Source: a virus. Taken from it: a DNA stretch of 58,860 bases. Every line of letters starts with the position of its first letter. Positions within the stretch are counted from its first letter, which is position 1. The notes under the pieces were generated by a model. That model made no database searches and was not told the origin of the DNA. It saw nothing but the letters and a program-made list of their open reading frames with translations. Below, piece after piece: positions 16,751-25,100 of this stretch. The translations under genes were made by a program, and so were the position numbers. Location of the stretch: positions 1 through 58,860 of the IMG/VR virus record IMGVR_UViG_3300042308_001616. The stretch is one strand, 5' to 3'.

Positions 16751-16939
16751 CTAGTCTTCTAATCTATACTTTTTATTGATATATTCCGCACGACCCTGTT
16801 CGGTTCTTCTTTTGTCGGTTGGTTTGATGAACTCTTTTCTCGAACGTAACTCTTTTATCATTTTGGTTTTATCAACCTTTCTTTTTAGTTTCTTCAAAGC
16901 AGCATCAATACCACCTTTTCCTACCTCTACCTGTAACAT
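16751..16939 (-). CDS. rpsU: Ribosomal protein S21 (bS21)
   Basis: 62 residues, close to the usual 60-70. It begins MLQVEVGKGGIDAALKKLKR, with the family pattern V-x-V, D-x-AL, KR and then RSRKEFIKPTDKRR at 32-45, matching the F-x-KPT-x-x-R signature. The Met-Leu start and overall form resemble the Bacteroidota version. S21 binds the 30S platform next to the 3' end of 16S rRNA and affects initiation; phage copies are known in some large and pelagic phages and probably exchange into host ribosomes. Its ATG lies one base after the stop of the upstream gene, so it is in an operon with the 89-residue protein and the oxygenase. Confidence 0.92.
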   Translation of the reverse strand: MLQVEVGKGGIDAALKKLKRKVDKTKMIKELRSRKEFIKPTDKRRTEQGRAEYINKKYRLED

Positions 16940-16940
16940 A

Positions 16941-17210
16941 TTAGTCTATTATTTTGTTTATTTTCATTTCCCTTATCATTGCCTTCTTCTCGTCAGTAGT
17001 CATCTTGGAAAACTTCTGGAAGTCCAAATCAATACCCATAAGTTCGAGTGCAAAGTCAATGTAGTCCTTCACGTCGTCGATGTGACCTCGATCCGTCCAG
17101 GCACCACCATTTGCATAACTTACCAAACAACCACCGGTCGTACTGGTCAATACATTACCACTATGAATGTTGATTCCGTTTAATGTACTCGTTGTGTTCG
17201 TATTTGCCAT
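16941..17210 (-). CDS. Hypothetical protein, 89 residues
   Basis: It starts MANTNTTSTLNGINIHSGN. The first 45 residues are Thr/Gly/Asn-rich and the second half is helical (VKDYIDFALELMGIDLDF, then KMTTDEKKAMIREMKI). No known family. It ends one base before rpsU and begins three bases after the oxygenase stop, so it is co-transcribed with both. Its role is unknown. Confidence 0.8.
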   Translation of the reverse strand: MANTNTTSTLNGINIHSGNVLTSTTGGCLVSYANGGAWTDRGHIDDVKDYIDFALELMGIDLDFQKFSKMTTDEKKAMIREMKINKIID

Positions 17211-17213
17211 AAT

Positions 17214-17825
17214 CTATTTATCTATCTTTGCGTAAAGCCATCCGGTACAAATGTATTTGTTTCCTGACAATGGTGCGTTTCCTCTGTGTACGAAATTCCA
17301 GTTAGAGGGAAATAATACTATCTTGCCCTTCTGTGGTAATATCTTTGTGCCATCTATAAATTCGGTCTCACCGCCCAATTCAACATCATTCAAATACCAA
17401 ATAAATGTCAAAATTCTAGTACCATGTTCGGAAATCGTAAAGTCGTTGTGCCAATTATAGAATCCTGTTCCAATCTCATACTTCTGTATTTGGTAACCAG
17501 TATCCATAAAGTTGAACTTTTTACGAAAAAAATTCATATGAGTATGTATTGACATCAGATGTTTATAATATTCGTCGATGGCAGTACTTAGTTTTTTTTG
17601 TAATATTGAATCCTCATATGACCATTCAGAAAATCTATCTATTGAAAGATCAGTAGTTATCTTCATTTCTGGTTGAAATCCACCACTAGTAACTCCGTCA
17701 TATCGATTTGTGTCCTTTTCGAACTTCTCAATCATATTATCACAAAAATCACTACTAAGAGATTCTTTTTTGGACCAAATAAGTTCCGTATAGTCTAAGT
17801 TTATCTTATTCTGAAAATTCATCAC
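17214..17825 (-). CDS. 2OG-Fe(II) oxygenase, prolyl-4-hydroxylase-like
   Basis: 203 residues. The facial triad is H126-x-D128 (FYNWHNDFT) and H180 (FVHRGN), with K190 a candidate for binding the 2-oxoglutarate carboxylate. The stretch ILTFIWYLNDVELGGETEF is typical of the P4H-like fold. Such enzymes hydroxylate proteins, nucleic acids or small molecules and are frequent in large marine phages. It overlaps the end of the gp46-like gene by 20 bases and precedes a small unknown gene and rpsU; a ribosomal or structural protein substrate is conceivable, but nothing in the sequence shows it. Confidence 0.9.
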   Translation of the reverse strand: MMNFQNKINLDYTELIWSKKESLSSDFCDNMIEKFEKDTNRYDGVTSGGFQPEMKITTDLSIDRFSEWSYEDSILQKKLSTAIDEYYKHLMSIHTHMNFFRKKFNFMDTGYQIQKYEIGTGFYNWHNDFTISEHGTRILTFIWYLNDVELGGETEFIDGTKILPQKGKIVLFPSNWNFVHRGNAPLSGNKYICTGWLYAKIDK

Positions 17826-19542
17826 TAAACTCTAAATTTTGTATAGTATCATAATCAACCTCTTCAATAGAAGAGAACACCTCTTTGTTTATCTTCAATA
17901 TTCTATCGAACATTTCCTGGTTCAGAATAGCATGATGTACTACAAATATATTTATGTTATACTCATTGGCGAATGACTTCAAAAGTGTAAGTATAGAATC
18001 AATACCTTCGATATCAATCGATGAAAACACCTCGTCTAGGAAAAGTATGTTTATGTGTCTCTTCGTGCGTATAAGCTTCAAATAAGCAATAAGTATTGCA
18101 ATGTTAACACGTTTGTTCTCACCAGTCGAAAGAGAATCGCTCTCAATCACCGAACCGAATTGCCTAATCTCTGCGGTGAATGTTTCGTCAAGTCTTACAT
18201 CAAAAGGTATTCCCATCTTACCAATATTCTCTGCGATAAATGCGTTGATTGGTTTGATTATACCGGCAATTATGGATTTCTTTACACCATCCTCTCCAAA
18301 TATCTTATTCAATTCTTTGTAGTATAGTTCTTTATCTTTAGAGTGTGCCATATTGTCCTGACCAGACGAACGTTTCTCTTCTAACTCATCGATGGTCTTC
18401 CTAAATTCTTCTACTTTAGAATCACCAGCACCATCCTGTGCCTGCTTCTTCCTGTTTAAGTCTTCAATCTGTGATTTACAATTTTTCAAAAAGTAGTTCA
18501 TATCATTGAAAGATGTTTGTGTTCCATCTGCAATTTCTCTCAATTTAGTCTGTCTCTCTTTCACCGCTTTGATATTAGACTCAATCTCGGACTTTATACT
18601 TTCGAATCCGGTTCTCTTCTCTACAAGAGACTCTCTCAGAGCATCAAAGTGATCAGAATCAAAATCTGTTCCACAAGTGGGACATTTACCAGAATCGTAG
18701 AGGTCAATCTCACGCTGAACGTTCTTAATGTCGCCCTGAACGATGATATATTGTTTTTTCTCATTCTCTATCTCTTTTGTTAGTATTTCTTCTTTTTCCT
18801 TTATCTTTTCCATTTTCTCTTTAAGAGACTTGTAGTCGTCTTTCTTCGCAGACATCTCTGTCATAAGTCGATCAATTTCGGATTGTATATCCTGTCTGCC
18901 CCTTTCGAGTGCCTTTTCTATGGATCTGTTTATAGAGGCGATTGATTCATCAAGTGTCTTTATCTCTGCATCAAGTGATGCCAATCTTAGTTTGTTACCA
19001 CGATTCAGTTCCTTCAATATATTATTCAATATATTTATTACCTCAAGATTGAAAAGCTTATCTAATAACAATTGTTTCTCTTCATTTGAAAGTGAAATAA
19101 AGTTTTTAAAGTCATTGATTGACATACTGATGAAAGACTTGAAAGTCTCTATATCCATCCCAACATAAGATTCTATTGTTGTATCTATGTTAGCTTTTCC
19201 TGCACGTTCATTGAGTATTCCATTTTCCCAAAGTTCTAGTTTATTTGGTGATATACCCCTTTTAACCTCAACATCAACTCCTCCGGATTTGAACGAAATT
19301 CTATTCAATAATTCTCCATTGATTCGGTTAGGTAGTGTGGAGAGTGTACTCCACTTCTTCTGACGACCACCTCTAACTTTACCGTAGAGTGTATATTCAA
19401 ATGAACTTAAAAAAGAACTCTTACCATTCCCATTGTTTCCGACTAACAATATCAATTCACCTTTCTCGGTGTTTAATTTCACGACTTGTTCGTTATTACC
19501 AAACGATTTGAAGCCTCTTATTCCTATCTCGCTTATTAACAT
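17806..19542 (-). CDS. 46: T4 gp46-like recombination/repair ATPase (SbcC/Rad50 family)
   Basis: 578 residues, close to T4 gp46 (560). Walker A is GNNGNGKSS near residues 36-44; a central coiled coil carries a zinc-hook CPTCG near residue 290; the ABC signature LSTGE and Walker B ILFLDEVF lie near the C-terminus, followed by the switch His in VVHHA. With its nuclease partner gp47 (not in this window) it would resect DNA ends and degrade host DNA to drive recombination-dependent replication. A hairpin with a T-run lies just upstream of its start, so it either has its own promoter or depends on readthrough. Downstream it overlaps the oxygenase gene. Confidence 0.95.
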   Translation of the reverse strand: MLISEIGIRGFKSFGNNEQVVKLNTEKGELILLVGNNGNGKSSFLSSFEYTLYGKVRGGRQKKWSTLSTLPNRINGELLNRISFKSGGVDVEVKRGISPNKLELWENGILNERAGKANIDTTIESYVGMDIETFKSFISMSINDFKNFISLSNEEKQLLLDKLFNLEVINILNNILKELNRGNKLRLASLDAEIKTLDESIASINRSIEKALERGRQDIQSEIDRLMTEMSAKKDDYKSLKEKMEKIKEKEEILTKEIENEKKQYIIVQGDIKNVQREIDLYDSGKCPTCGTDFDSDHFDALRESLVEKRTGFESIKSEIESNIKAVKERQTKLREIADGTQTSFNDMNYFLKNCKSQIEDLNRKKQAQDGAGDSKVEEFRKTIDELEEKRSSGQDNMAHSKDKELYYKELNKIFGEDGVKKSIIAGIIKPINAFIAENIGKMGIPFDVRLDETFTAEIRQFGSVIESDSLSTGENKRVNIAILIAYLKLIRTKRHINILFLDEVFSSIDIEGIDSILTLLKSFANEYNINIFVVHHAILNQEMFDRILKINKEVFSSIEEVDYDTIQNLEFSDEFSE

Positions 19543-19547
19543 AAAAT

Positions 19548-19580
19548 AAAAAAACCTTTTCGATTTATAATCGAAAAGGT
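19548..19580 (-). terminator. Intrinsic terminator between the 127-residue gene and the gp46-like gene
   Basis: A perfect 12-bp stem (19554-19565 with 19569-19580, loop of 3) is followed on the minus strand by a run of seven Ts. It ends the transcript from the upstream block six bases before the gp46-like start codon, so the latter may be fed by readthrough. Confidence 0.85.
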
Positions 19581-19581
19581 C

Positions 19582-19965
19582 TTATAAGTTTGATTGTGTG
19601 CCATAAACTATATTAGACTCGTCTATCCTACCATCAATAAATTTAGACTTTGGTGGTGATAGATATCTCTCAAGGTCGAACTCATCTAAACTATTATATA
19701 GTTCACTGGACGGAACAAGTCTCGAAAATAAGAACTCAAGCATTTCACGATAACCTTCCCACTCCTCGATAGTTGATCCGAGTGCATCCTCTACAGACTC
19801 AGAAACTGTAAGTGCTATAGTATCATTATTGTAAAATAGTACGGCCTCACTATATTCATCATCAATTGAAATATTCAAAAGTACTATAATACCATTACCG
19901 AATCTACCTAAGTAGTCTATTATATCTGCAGTAACCTCCACTTCTAAATTATAGTTTTTCTCCAA
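19582..19965 (-). CDS. Hypothetical protein ending in YGTQSN-L
   Basis: 127 residues, acidic, starting MEKNYNLEVEVTADIIDYLG. No family recognised. Its last residues, VYGTQSNL, repeat the end of the 142-residue protein one kilobase upstream (TYGTQSNE), with different codons for several of the shared residues, so the match is kept at protein level. Its start overlaps the stop of the upstream gene by 17 bases, implying translational coupling, and a strong terminator follows. Confidence 0.8.
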   Translation of the reverse strand: MEKNYNLEVEVTADIIDYLGRFGNGIIVLLNISIDDEYSEAVLFYNNDTIALTVSESVEDALGSTIEEWEGYREMLEFLFSRLVPSSELYNSLDEFDLERYLSPPKSKFIDGRIDESNIVYGTQSNL

Positions 19966-20227
19966 CTAAAAACTCTAGTTTTTTGTATTTATCATTAGTG
20001 TCGGTAAATATAACAAGCACTTTGTGTATATCTTTAAACTCATAAGCTTCACCTGTAGTTTCGTTTACCATGACGTCTTTTTTATAAACCACGTCTATTC
20101 CTGGCTCTTCACCAAGAAACTTCCTGAGATCCTCTTTTATTCTAGTGAGAGACCAGTCGTCTGCTCTAAAATTTATACCCGAGATATATTCTCGAATTGA
20201 GTGTTCCTTCAATGATGTCATTTTCAA
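19949..20227 (-). CDS. Hypothetical protein, 92 residues
   Basis: It starts MKMTSLKEHSIREYISGINF; a second ATG two codons on is also possible. It looks like a small alpha/beta protein (IREYISGINFRADDWSLTR, then HKVLVIFTDTNDKYKKLEF). No family recognised. It is in a minus-strand run between the GIY-YIG gene and the 127-residue gene, which it overlaps by 17 bases. Confidence 0.75.
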   Translation of the reverse strand: MKMTSLKEHSIREYISGINFRADDWSLTRIKEDLRKFLGEEPGIDVVYKKDVMVNETTGEAYEFKDIHKVLVIFTDTNDKYKKLEFLVGEKL

Positions 20228-20239
20228 TTTGTATTTTTG

Positions 20240-20575
20240 TCAGAACCTTTCACCTCTATCGATGTAGTAGGTATTGTTCTCTTCTATTATACTAAGATTA
20301 TCATGTACTTGTTGACAAAGTGTTCTGAAATCGAGTAGGTCTTTCTCTTCTAAGTCAAACCATTCACCACCAATTCTTTTGATACGAAAGTGTCTGTGTA
20401 AATGTGCCTCGATTTTGGTTCCCCATTTTGAGTTGAAAACATCAACAACCTCAAATACAGAAGAATTACCAGTTCTGAATTCAGATATCCTCTTCTCCAC
20501 ATCTCTACGAGTGTGACCTATTTTATAGACTGATTTTCCATTTGTCTCGGATGATATAAGATACACGTTAACCAT
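20240..20575 (-). CDS. T5orf172/GIY-YIG-type nuclease domain protein
   Basis: 111 residues. The opening VYLISSETNGKSVYKIGHT followed by VEKRISEFRTGN matches the T5orf172 branch of the GIY-YIG superfamily; KIEAHLHRHF and GGEWFDL near residues 54-77 supply the later conserved positions. Members are found as stand-alone phage proteins and in homing-type nucleases. There is no separate DNA-binding domain, so it may be stand-alone. It lies directly downstream of two short genes that look like broken pieces of a capsid gene, which makes a past homing or recombination event worth considering. A TATATAAG variant of the recurrent promoter-like motif sits three bases upstream of its ATG. Confidence 0.82.
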   Translation of the reverse strand: MVNVYLISSETNGKSVYKIGHTRRDVEKRISEFRTGNSSVFEVVDVFNSKWGTKIEAHLHRHFRIKRIGGEWFDLEEKDLLDFRTLCQQVHDNLSIIEENNTYYIDRGERF

Positions 20576-20578
20576 GTA

Positions 20579-20586
20579 CTTATATA
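20579..20586 (-). promoter_or_regulatory. TATATAAG variant of the recurrent motif
   Basis: Minus strand GAATATATAAGTACATG, three bases before the start of the GIY-YIG gene. Confidence 0.3.
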
Positions 20587-20609
20587 TTCATACCAATGTG
20601 TCTCGTACG

Positions 20610-21038
20610 TTATTCGTTAGATTGTGTTCCGTAAGTGTAATCGAGATAGAATAAATCACCACGGGGTCCAGTATTGAAGTCTGGATGTTCGGTGATTTTC
20701 ATCTCTTCATATTCATTCCCTTCTATCAAAGAATCAATCTTTCGGTTTCGGTTCTCTGCTGCAACCTCTGCTTTTATCGATTCTAGTTCATCAGTCGTGT
20801 TACTATTCATAGGCACGACACTGACAAGGTCCATACCAATAGTCTGTGCTACAACTTTCATTGTCATAGGAAAAACCGATGGAAATGTGGTTTGTTCCAC
20901 CAAGTTGTCTGAAATAGTGGCCTCGTTGTCTGCGTGCATCTGTGCGTATTGTGACATCCAGGCGGCCTTTGATCCGGTCATACCCATTCCGGATATCACG
21001 GATGACCACTTATCAATCATCTTATCTCGTTCTTCCAT
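20610..21038 (-). CDS. Protein resembling the N-terminal arm of the T4-type major capsid protein (gp23)
   Basis: 142 residues. MIDKWSSVI (7-15) resembles the gp23 opening LLNKWKPLL; FPSVFPMTMKVVAQTI and GMDLVSVVPMN (52-78) resemble the gp23 stretch with MVRRAIPNLI and FDICGVQPMN; GPRGDLFYLDYTYG (124-137) resembles SPTGQVFALRAVYG. In gp23 the last two pieces are contiguous; here about 45 charged residues (79-123) separate them. The chain stops at YGTQSNE, where gp23 would continue for several hundred residues. So it cannot be a complete capsid subunit. It may be a remnant, a decoy or an adapted minor head protein. Comparison with gp23 is from memory. It overlaps the preceding 54-residue gene by 22 bases. 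Confidence 0.75.
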   Translation of the reverse strand: MEERDKMIDKWSSVISGMGMTGSKAAWMSQYAQMHADNEATISDNLVEQTTFPSVFPMTMKVVAQTIGMDLVSVVPMNSNTTDELESIKAEVAAENRNRKIDSLIEGNEYEEMKITEHPDFNTGPRGDLFYLDYTYGTQSNE

Positions 21039-21181
21039 AACTCCTCTATTGCGTTTCTACGGTGAACTTTTTTTTCTACTACACCCAACATACTTAGTAT
21101 GTCTGCGTCGATTTGCTTGGCTATTTCCTCTGACAGAAGACGGGATAGCTCGTGTTCGGCATCGATGTGTTCGTTTTCCAT
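21017..21181 (-). CDS. 54-residue protein resembling a middle segment of gp23-type capsid protein
   Basis: ATG at 21181, TGA at 21017-21019. Residues 5-20, HIDAEHELSRLLSEEI, followed by DADIL, closely resemble the gp23 helix HGMDADAELSGILATEI followed by NREVV. Upstream and downstream gp23 sequence is absent. It overlaps the start of the 142-residue gene, which resembles an earlier part of gp23, so the two pieces lie in reversed order relative to the intact capsid gene. The rest (VEKKVHRRNAIEELWKNEIR) is a basic helix. A short helical protein could also match by chance. Confidence 0.65.
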   Translation of the reverse strand: MENEHIDAEHELSRLLSEEIAKQIDADILSMLGVVEKKVHRRNAIEELWKNEIR

Positions 21182-21225
21182 AAAACTATTTTATTAGTTG
21201 TATGGTATCTTATAAGTTATGTTTT

Positions 21226-22179
21226 CTATTTTAGCTTTACGTGAATATAGAGCCATTGTGATAAAGCCTTGACACTTATCAGAACTTTATCAGACCATTT
21301 CTTAGTAGATACCCAAGAAACAAAGTTTGATTTAAGGTTTTCAAACTCACCAGAATCCAAACTTCCGTTGTCCCATTTACCAACACCTTGATATCCAAAA
21401 CTTAGTATCTTATCGGTCAATGTAATTGGCATAGTTGTGTCATATTGACCAGGTGAATATTCTATCATATCATTCTTTATAGAACAAAGTGTAGATATAT
21501 CAGTATTAGTGAGATTCACTAATTCCTTTTTTAGTGAGAATGCAGATTTCAAATCAAGAGTAGTTATCCACTTTATTGCCGAAGTATTTACTTTAAAACT
21601 ACCAAATGATGTAAGTACGTCCTCGGACATAGTTCCAAATTCGATACTCGAGTCACACTTCAATCCAAAGTAAAGTATTGTTTCGTTGTTTGTATAATCT
21701 ACATTATCTACAAACCTAGATAGTGAAGAATAGCGAGCAATAACTGCCTTCACTGTATTAGTCTCAATATGTGAAGAACGATAAAAAAGTAAAAAGTCCT
21801 TAGGAGAAATAGAAAAGTCTGGAACAACGTCTTTCTGACCAAGTGCGGTCATAACTTTTAGAAAACTTGTAAATGCACCTTTTCCACCAGGTGTAAGATC
21901 TACGGCTTCTGTTATTGGTTCTGTCTCGGTAGAGAATTTAACAACCGGTTCTTTCTCACGCACACCATTAGTCTGGTAATCTTTAACCAATTTCTCTATC
22001 TCTCTTTTATCCCAGTCACCTAGAAGACCTACCGCATTTGAAAGACTTATATCTGGTGGTGTTTCACCGATAAACCTATCGACTATGTTTCTTACATACT
22101 CATCGTCTTTGTAGAGTGGTAGTAGCCAGTCACCTAATTTATCTTCGAATATGAACTGATTGTATTTCTTTATTATCAT
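21226..22179 (-). CDS. Hypothetical protein with capsid-targeting-like N-terminus, 317 residues
   Basis: The N-terminus MIIKKYNQFIFED carries Y-x-Q-F-I-x-E at the same spacing as the T4 internal-protein targeting peptide (Y-Q-E-F-I-A-E, cut after Glu by the prohead protease gp21). If the same rule holds, cutting would fall after E12. The remaining chain has no fold I recognise; GKWDNGSLDSGEFENL near residue 272 looks like one isolated copy of the Trp-x-x-Gly repeat. It is upstream of the gp23-like fragments and downstream of the collagen-bearing structural gene. An injected or head-packaged protein is inferred. Confidence 0.8.
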   Translation of the reverse strand: MIIKKYNQFIFEDKLGDWLLPLYKDDEYVRNIVDRFIGETPPDISLSNAVGLLGDWDKREIEKLVKDYQTNGVREKEPVVKFSTETEPITEAVDLTPGGKGAFTSFLKVMTALGQKDVVPDFSISPKDFLLFYRSSHIETNTVKAVIARYSSLSRFVDNVDYTNNETILYFGLKCDSSIEFGTMSEDVLTSFGSFKVNTSAIKWITTLDLKSAFSLKKELVNLTNTDISTLCSIKNDMIEYSPGQYDTTMPITLTDKILSFGYQGVGKWDNGSLDSGEFENLKSNFVSWVSTKKWSDKVLISVKALSQWLYIHVKLK

Positions 22180-22195
22180 TATAACTTTCTTGTTT

Positions 22196-25100
22196 TTATT
22201 CGAATGAACTTATTTGTCCGAGAACCTGTGTCCAAACACCTTCACTCCTAAGGAACGTGAATCCAACAATATCAACACCGTTTGGTGTCACAGAATATGT
22301 ACCGTTTGCCCACTTCACAGTTTGTGTAGTACCATCTACTTTGACTACGTTTGGTGCATAAGCATTATTACCCTGACTTATTAATATATTAGTAGTTATA
22401 GCTCTATTATTCGTAATCGGCATATTTACAAAGTTTGCAGTATAATCATTAGATGCCGTACCGTGGTACCAAACAGACCCAGTTGTGAAATCGTAAATTA
22501 CATCTGCTGCAGTTGCACCAAAAGATGTAGTAACTACCTCAGAAGTTTGTTGTAATAGTGTATGTCCTTGTAAATTGGTATTTCCATTGACCGTAAGTGA
22601 AGATCCATCAAAAGTAATATTGGATTCTGCATTGGCAGTGTTGGAAGTACCATCTGATGTTAATATTCTATTATTAGAGTAATTAGATATTGAGTTGAAA
22701 CCAGTTCCAATAGATCCGGTAGGATATAATCGGAATTCAGAGAAATTGTAATCGCGTGATAAAATACCTAAGTAATCATTATATTCAAAGAATATAGAGA
22801 AATTTATTAGATTACCTGTGTCACCACCATAATAGTCCTCTATCACTAAATGCCAATCTCCGGTTGTTGGTAGTCCTGCTAACAAATCAGTCAAATTAGA
22901 TACCGTAGATACGTTAGGTGCATCTCCTAATCCTATTCCAGCATTCCAATAGAATGTACCGGTGTGTGGTGAGGATGCACCATTTATATTTGGATATGTA
23001 TTTTTGGATGTAAATACCGTATTGGTCATATTATCAGAACCACCATTCTGTAGATTGTAAAGGTTAATTATTTGTCCGGAAGGTGATACTAAGTTAATTA
23101 ATAAATCTCCTAAGTATGTGTGTGTAAGGTTTATCTCAACAAAAATATCCGTTGGTGAACTAACCAATGGGACGCTTACGGTTCCACCAGTATAAATAGG
23201 TAATCCATCAGTATTATCTATTATTGGATTATTAAGAGTACCAGAAGAATATTTAGTAGATACTACATTGGTAGGGATTGGTCCTGGTTGAACAACCGTT
23301 TCGGATACAAATCTATATGCTAGTGAAGTATTACTAAATGGACAGGTGTGTAAAGTGACACCATTTATACTATAAAATACGGTTTGTGTATCGCTATAAA
23401 TTGATAGTACATCACCTTCTTGGTATATTTGTGTATATGTAACAACACCACCAGTGGTATTGTAAATAATCATATTACCATCCGTTAGTGTATTATATGT
23501 GAGTTCAACGTGTGCCGACCATGCACCAACACTATTCTTAAATCCAAGTTTTATTCTATCAGTATCATCAATCATAATTGGTATGGTGACTTGTACGAAT
23601 AAACCTTGACTACCTGGAAACAATTCTTTCGTTTTTAGAAACTGATCTTTTCCTTTCTCTATTCCAGAGTGGAAAGTATAATCCGAATCATTATTTATAG
23701 TGATAAGGCTTCCAGTACTACCAAATGTTGTAAATGAAGATGATGATGAATTATTGTCGAACTCCAAAGAAACTAAACTTTGTCCCGGAAATAAAGGATC
23801 TACCTCTATAGAGTAAGAAAGTCCTTTTATGTTATTATAATTTAATCTACTAGCAATAGTAGAGTTTACACCATAACCTTTATTTATCCAAAAAGAGCTA
23901 GCAGTTGCGGTTTCAATCTCTCTGGTTATAGTATCGGATGTTTTTAGAAAAGAGAATCCCTTTCCATATTCGTAATTCCTCTCAATACTGGTTATCATCT
24001 TACCATTAGGAAAAAGATTGACCTCCCATATAATCTCAGATTGTCCAGGAACTGAAGGTCCTGTAGATGAGGTTGCACCCTCATATCTTATGGTAAACTG
24101 ATCACCACTGGTTTTGGTATATAATTTCTGTATGGATCTATCACCTGCCTCTATAAAAATACCTGGTAAAGGTGGATTTTTCTCAGTATATCCTGCAAAC
24201 GCGGAGTATCCAGCACCAAAAGTTATAAAACTATTAGATCCAACATATGCCGTTGAGTAAGTATTTCCCATAAAAGAAACAACAAATGGTAGATTGATAG
24301 TAAAGAAAGCATCATCGAAATTTCCACTGACTGTTCCATGTATAGGATCTACATATATTCCCATTGATGCACTACCAATTATAGAATATTCCATTGTCTC
24401 ATAATCATTGAAACTTATATTAAGTGTCTGATTTCTCCACTCTAATACGTCGGTTCCCTCTTTATAAGTAAGAACTTGTCCAACCTGACCTGCCTTTCTT
24501 GGTAAAATATAGTTATCATCAATATTTATAATACCCTTTACGAATAATTCTGTATTAGGTGAAAATAATGTAACTTCGGAAAATTTATTTATTGAAGAGA
24601 ATGTATGACCACTCACGGTAATAATTGAATGTGCGGTCAAATCAAGTAACGTATTTTGTATAGTTACACCAGAAACGTTATAAGTCTCTAGTGAGTATGC
24701 AAAATCTGAGTTAGTCATATTGAACGATGCGTTCTGTATAGACCAATTTCCGTATGTTGAAACAGGTAATGATAACTGGTCAAAAGACATAAGGAATGCA
24801 TTATGAACCGGTGTATCACCTTCTTTAGTTAGACCTGCTATGTATATGTTTTTATTATCGGATGAAGAAGTAATAACTTTATGACCTGATGCAAACATTG
24901 TAGGTATATTGGCCCAAACGCTATCTCTAAATTGTGTACCAACATATTGTTGCCAAACTATATCACCACTTGGCGTAAGTTTGAATATGACTAAATCTGT
25001 AGATGGTCTAGGTGGTGTACTACTTGTAGATTGTGTAGATATGGCAAATATAGAACCAACACTATTCACAATAACTGCTACTATACCTCTATTAAAAGAA

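Noticed and set aside
16776-17183. 135-residue plus-strand frame opposite rpsU
   Set aside because: Lies across two clear minus-strand genes, one of them S21, and has no start signal.
20674-21183. 169-residue plus-strand frame opposite the capsid-like fragments
   Set aside because: Cys/Ser/Ile-rich shadow of two frames with good homology on the other strand.
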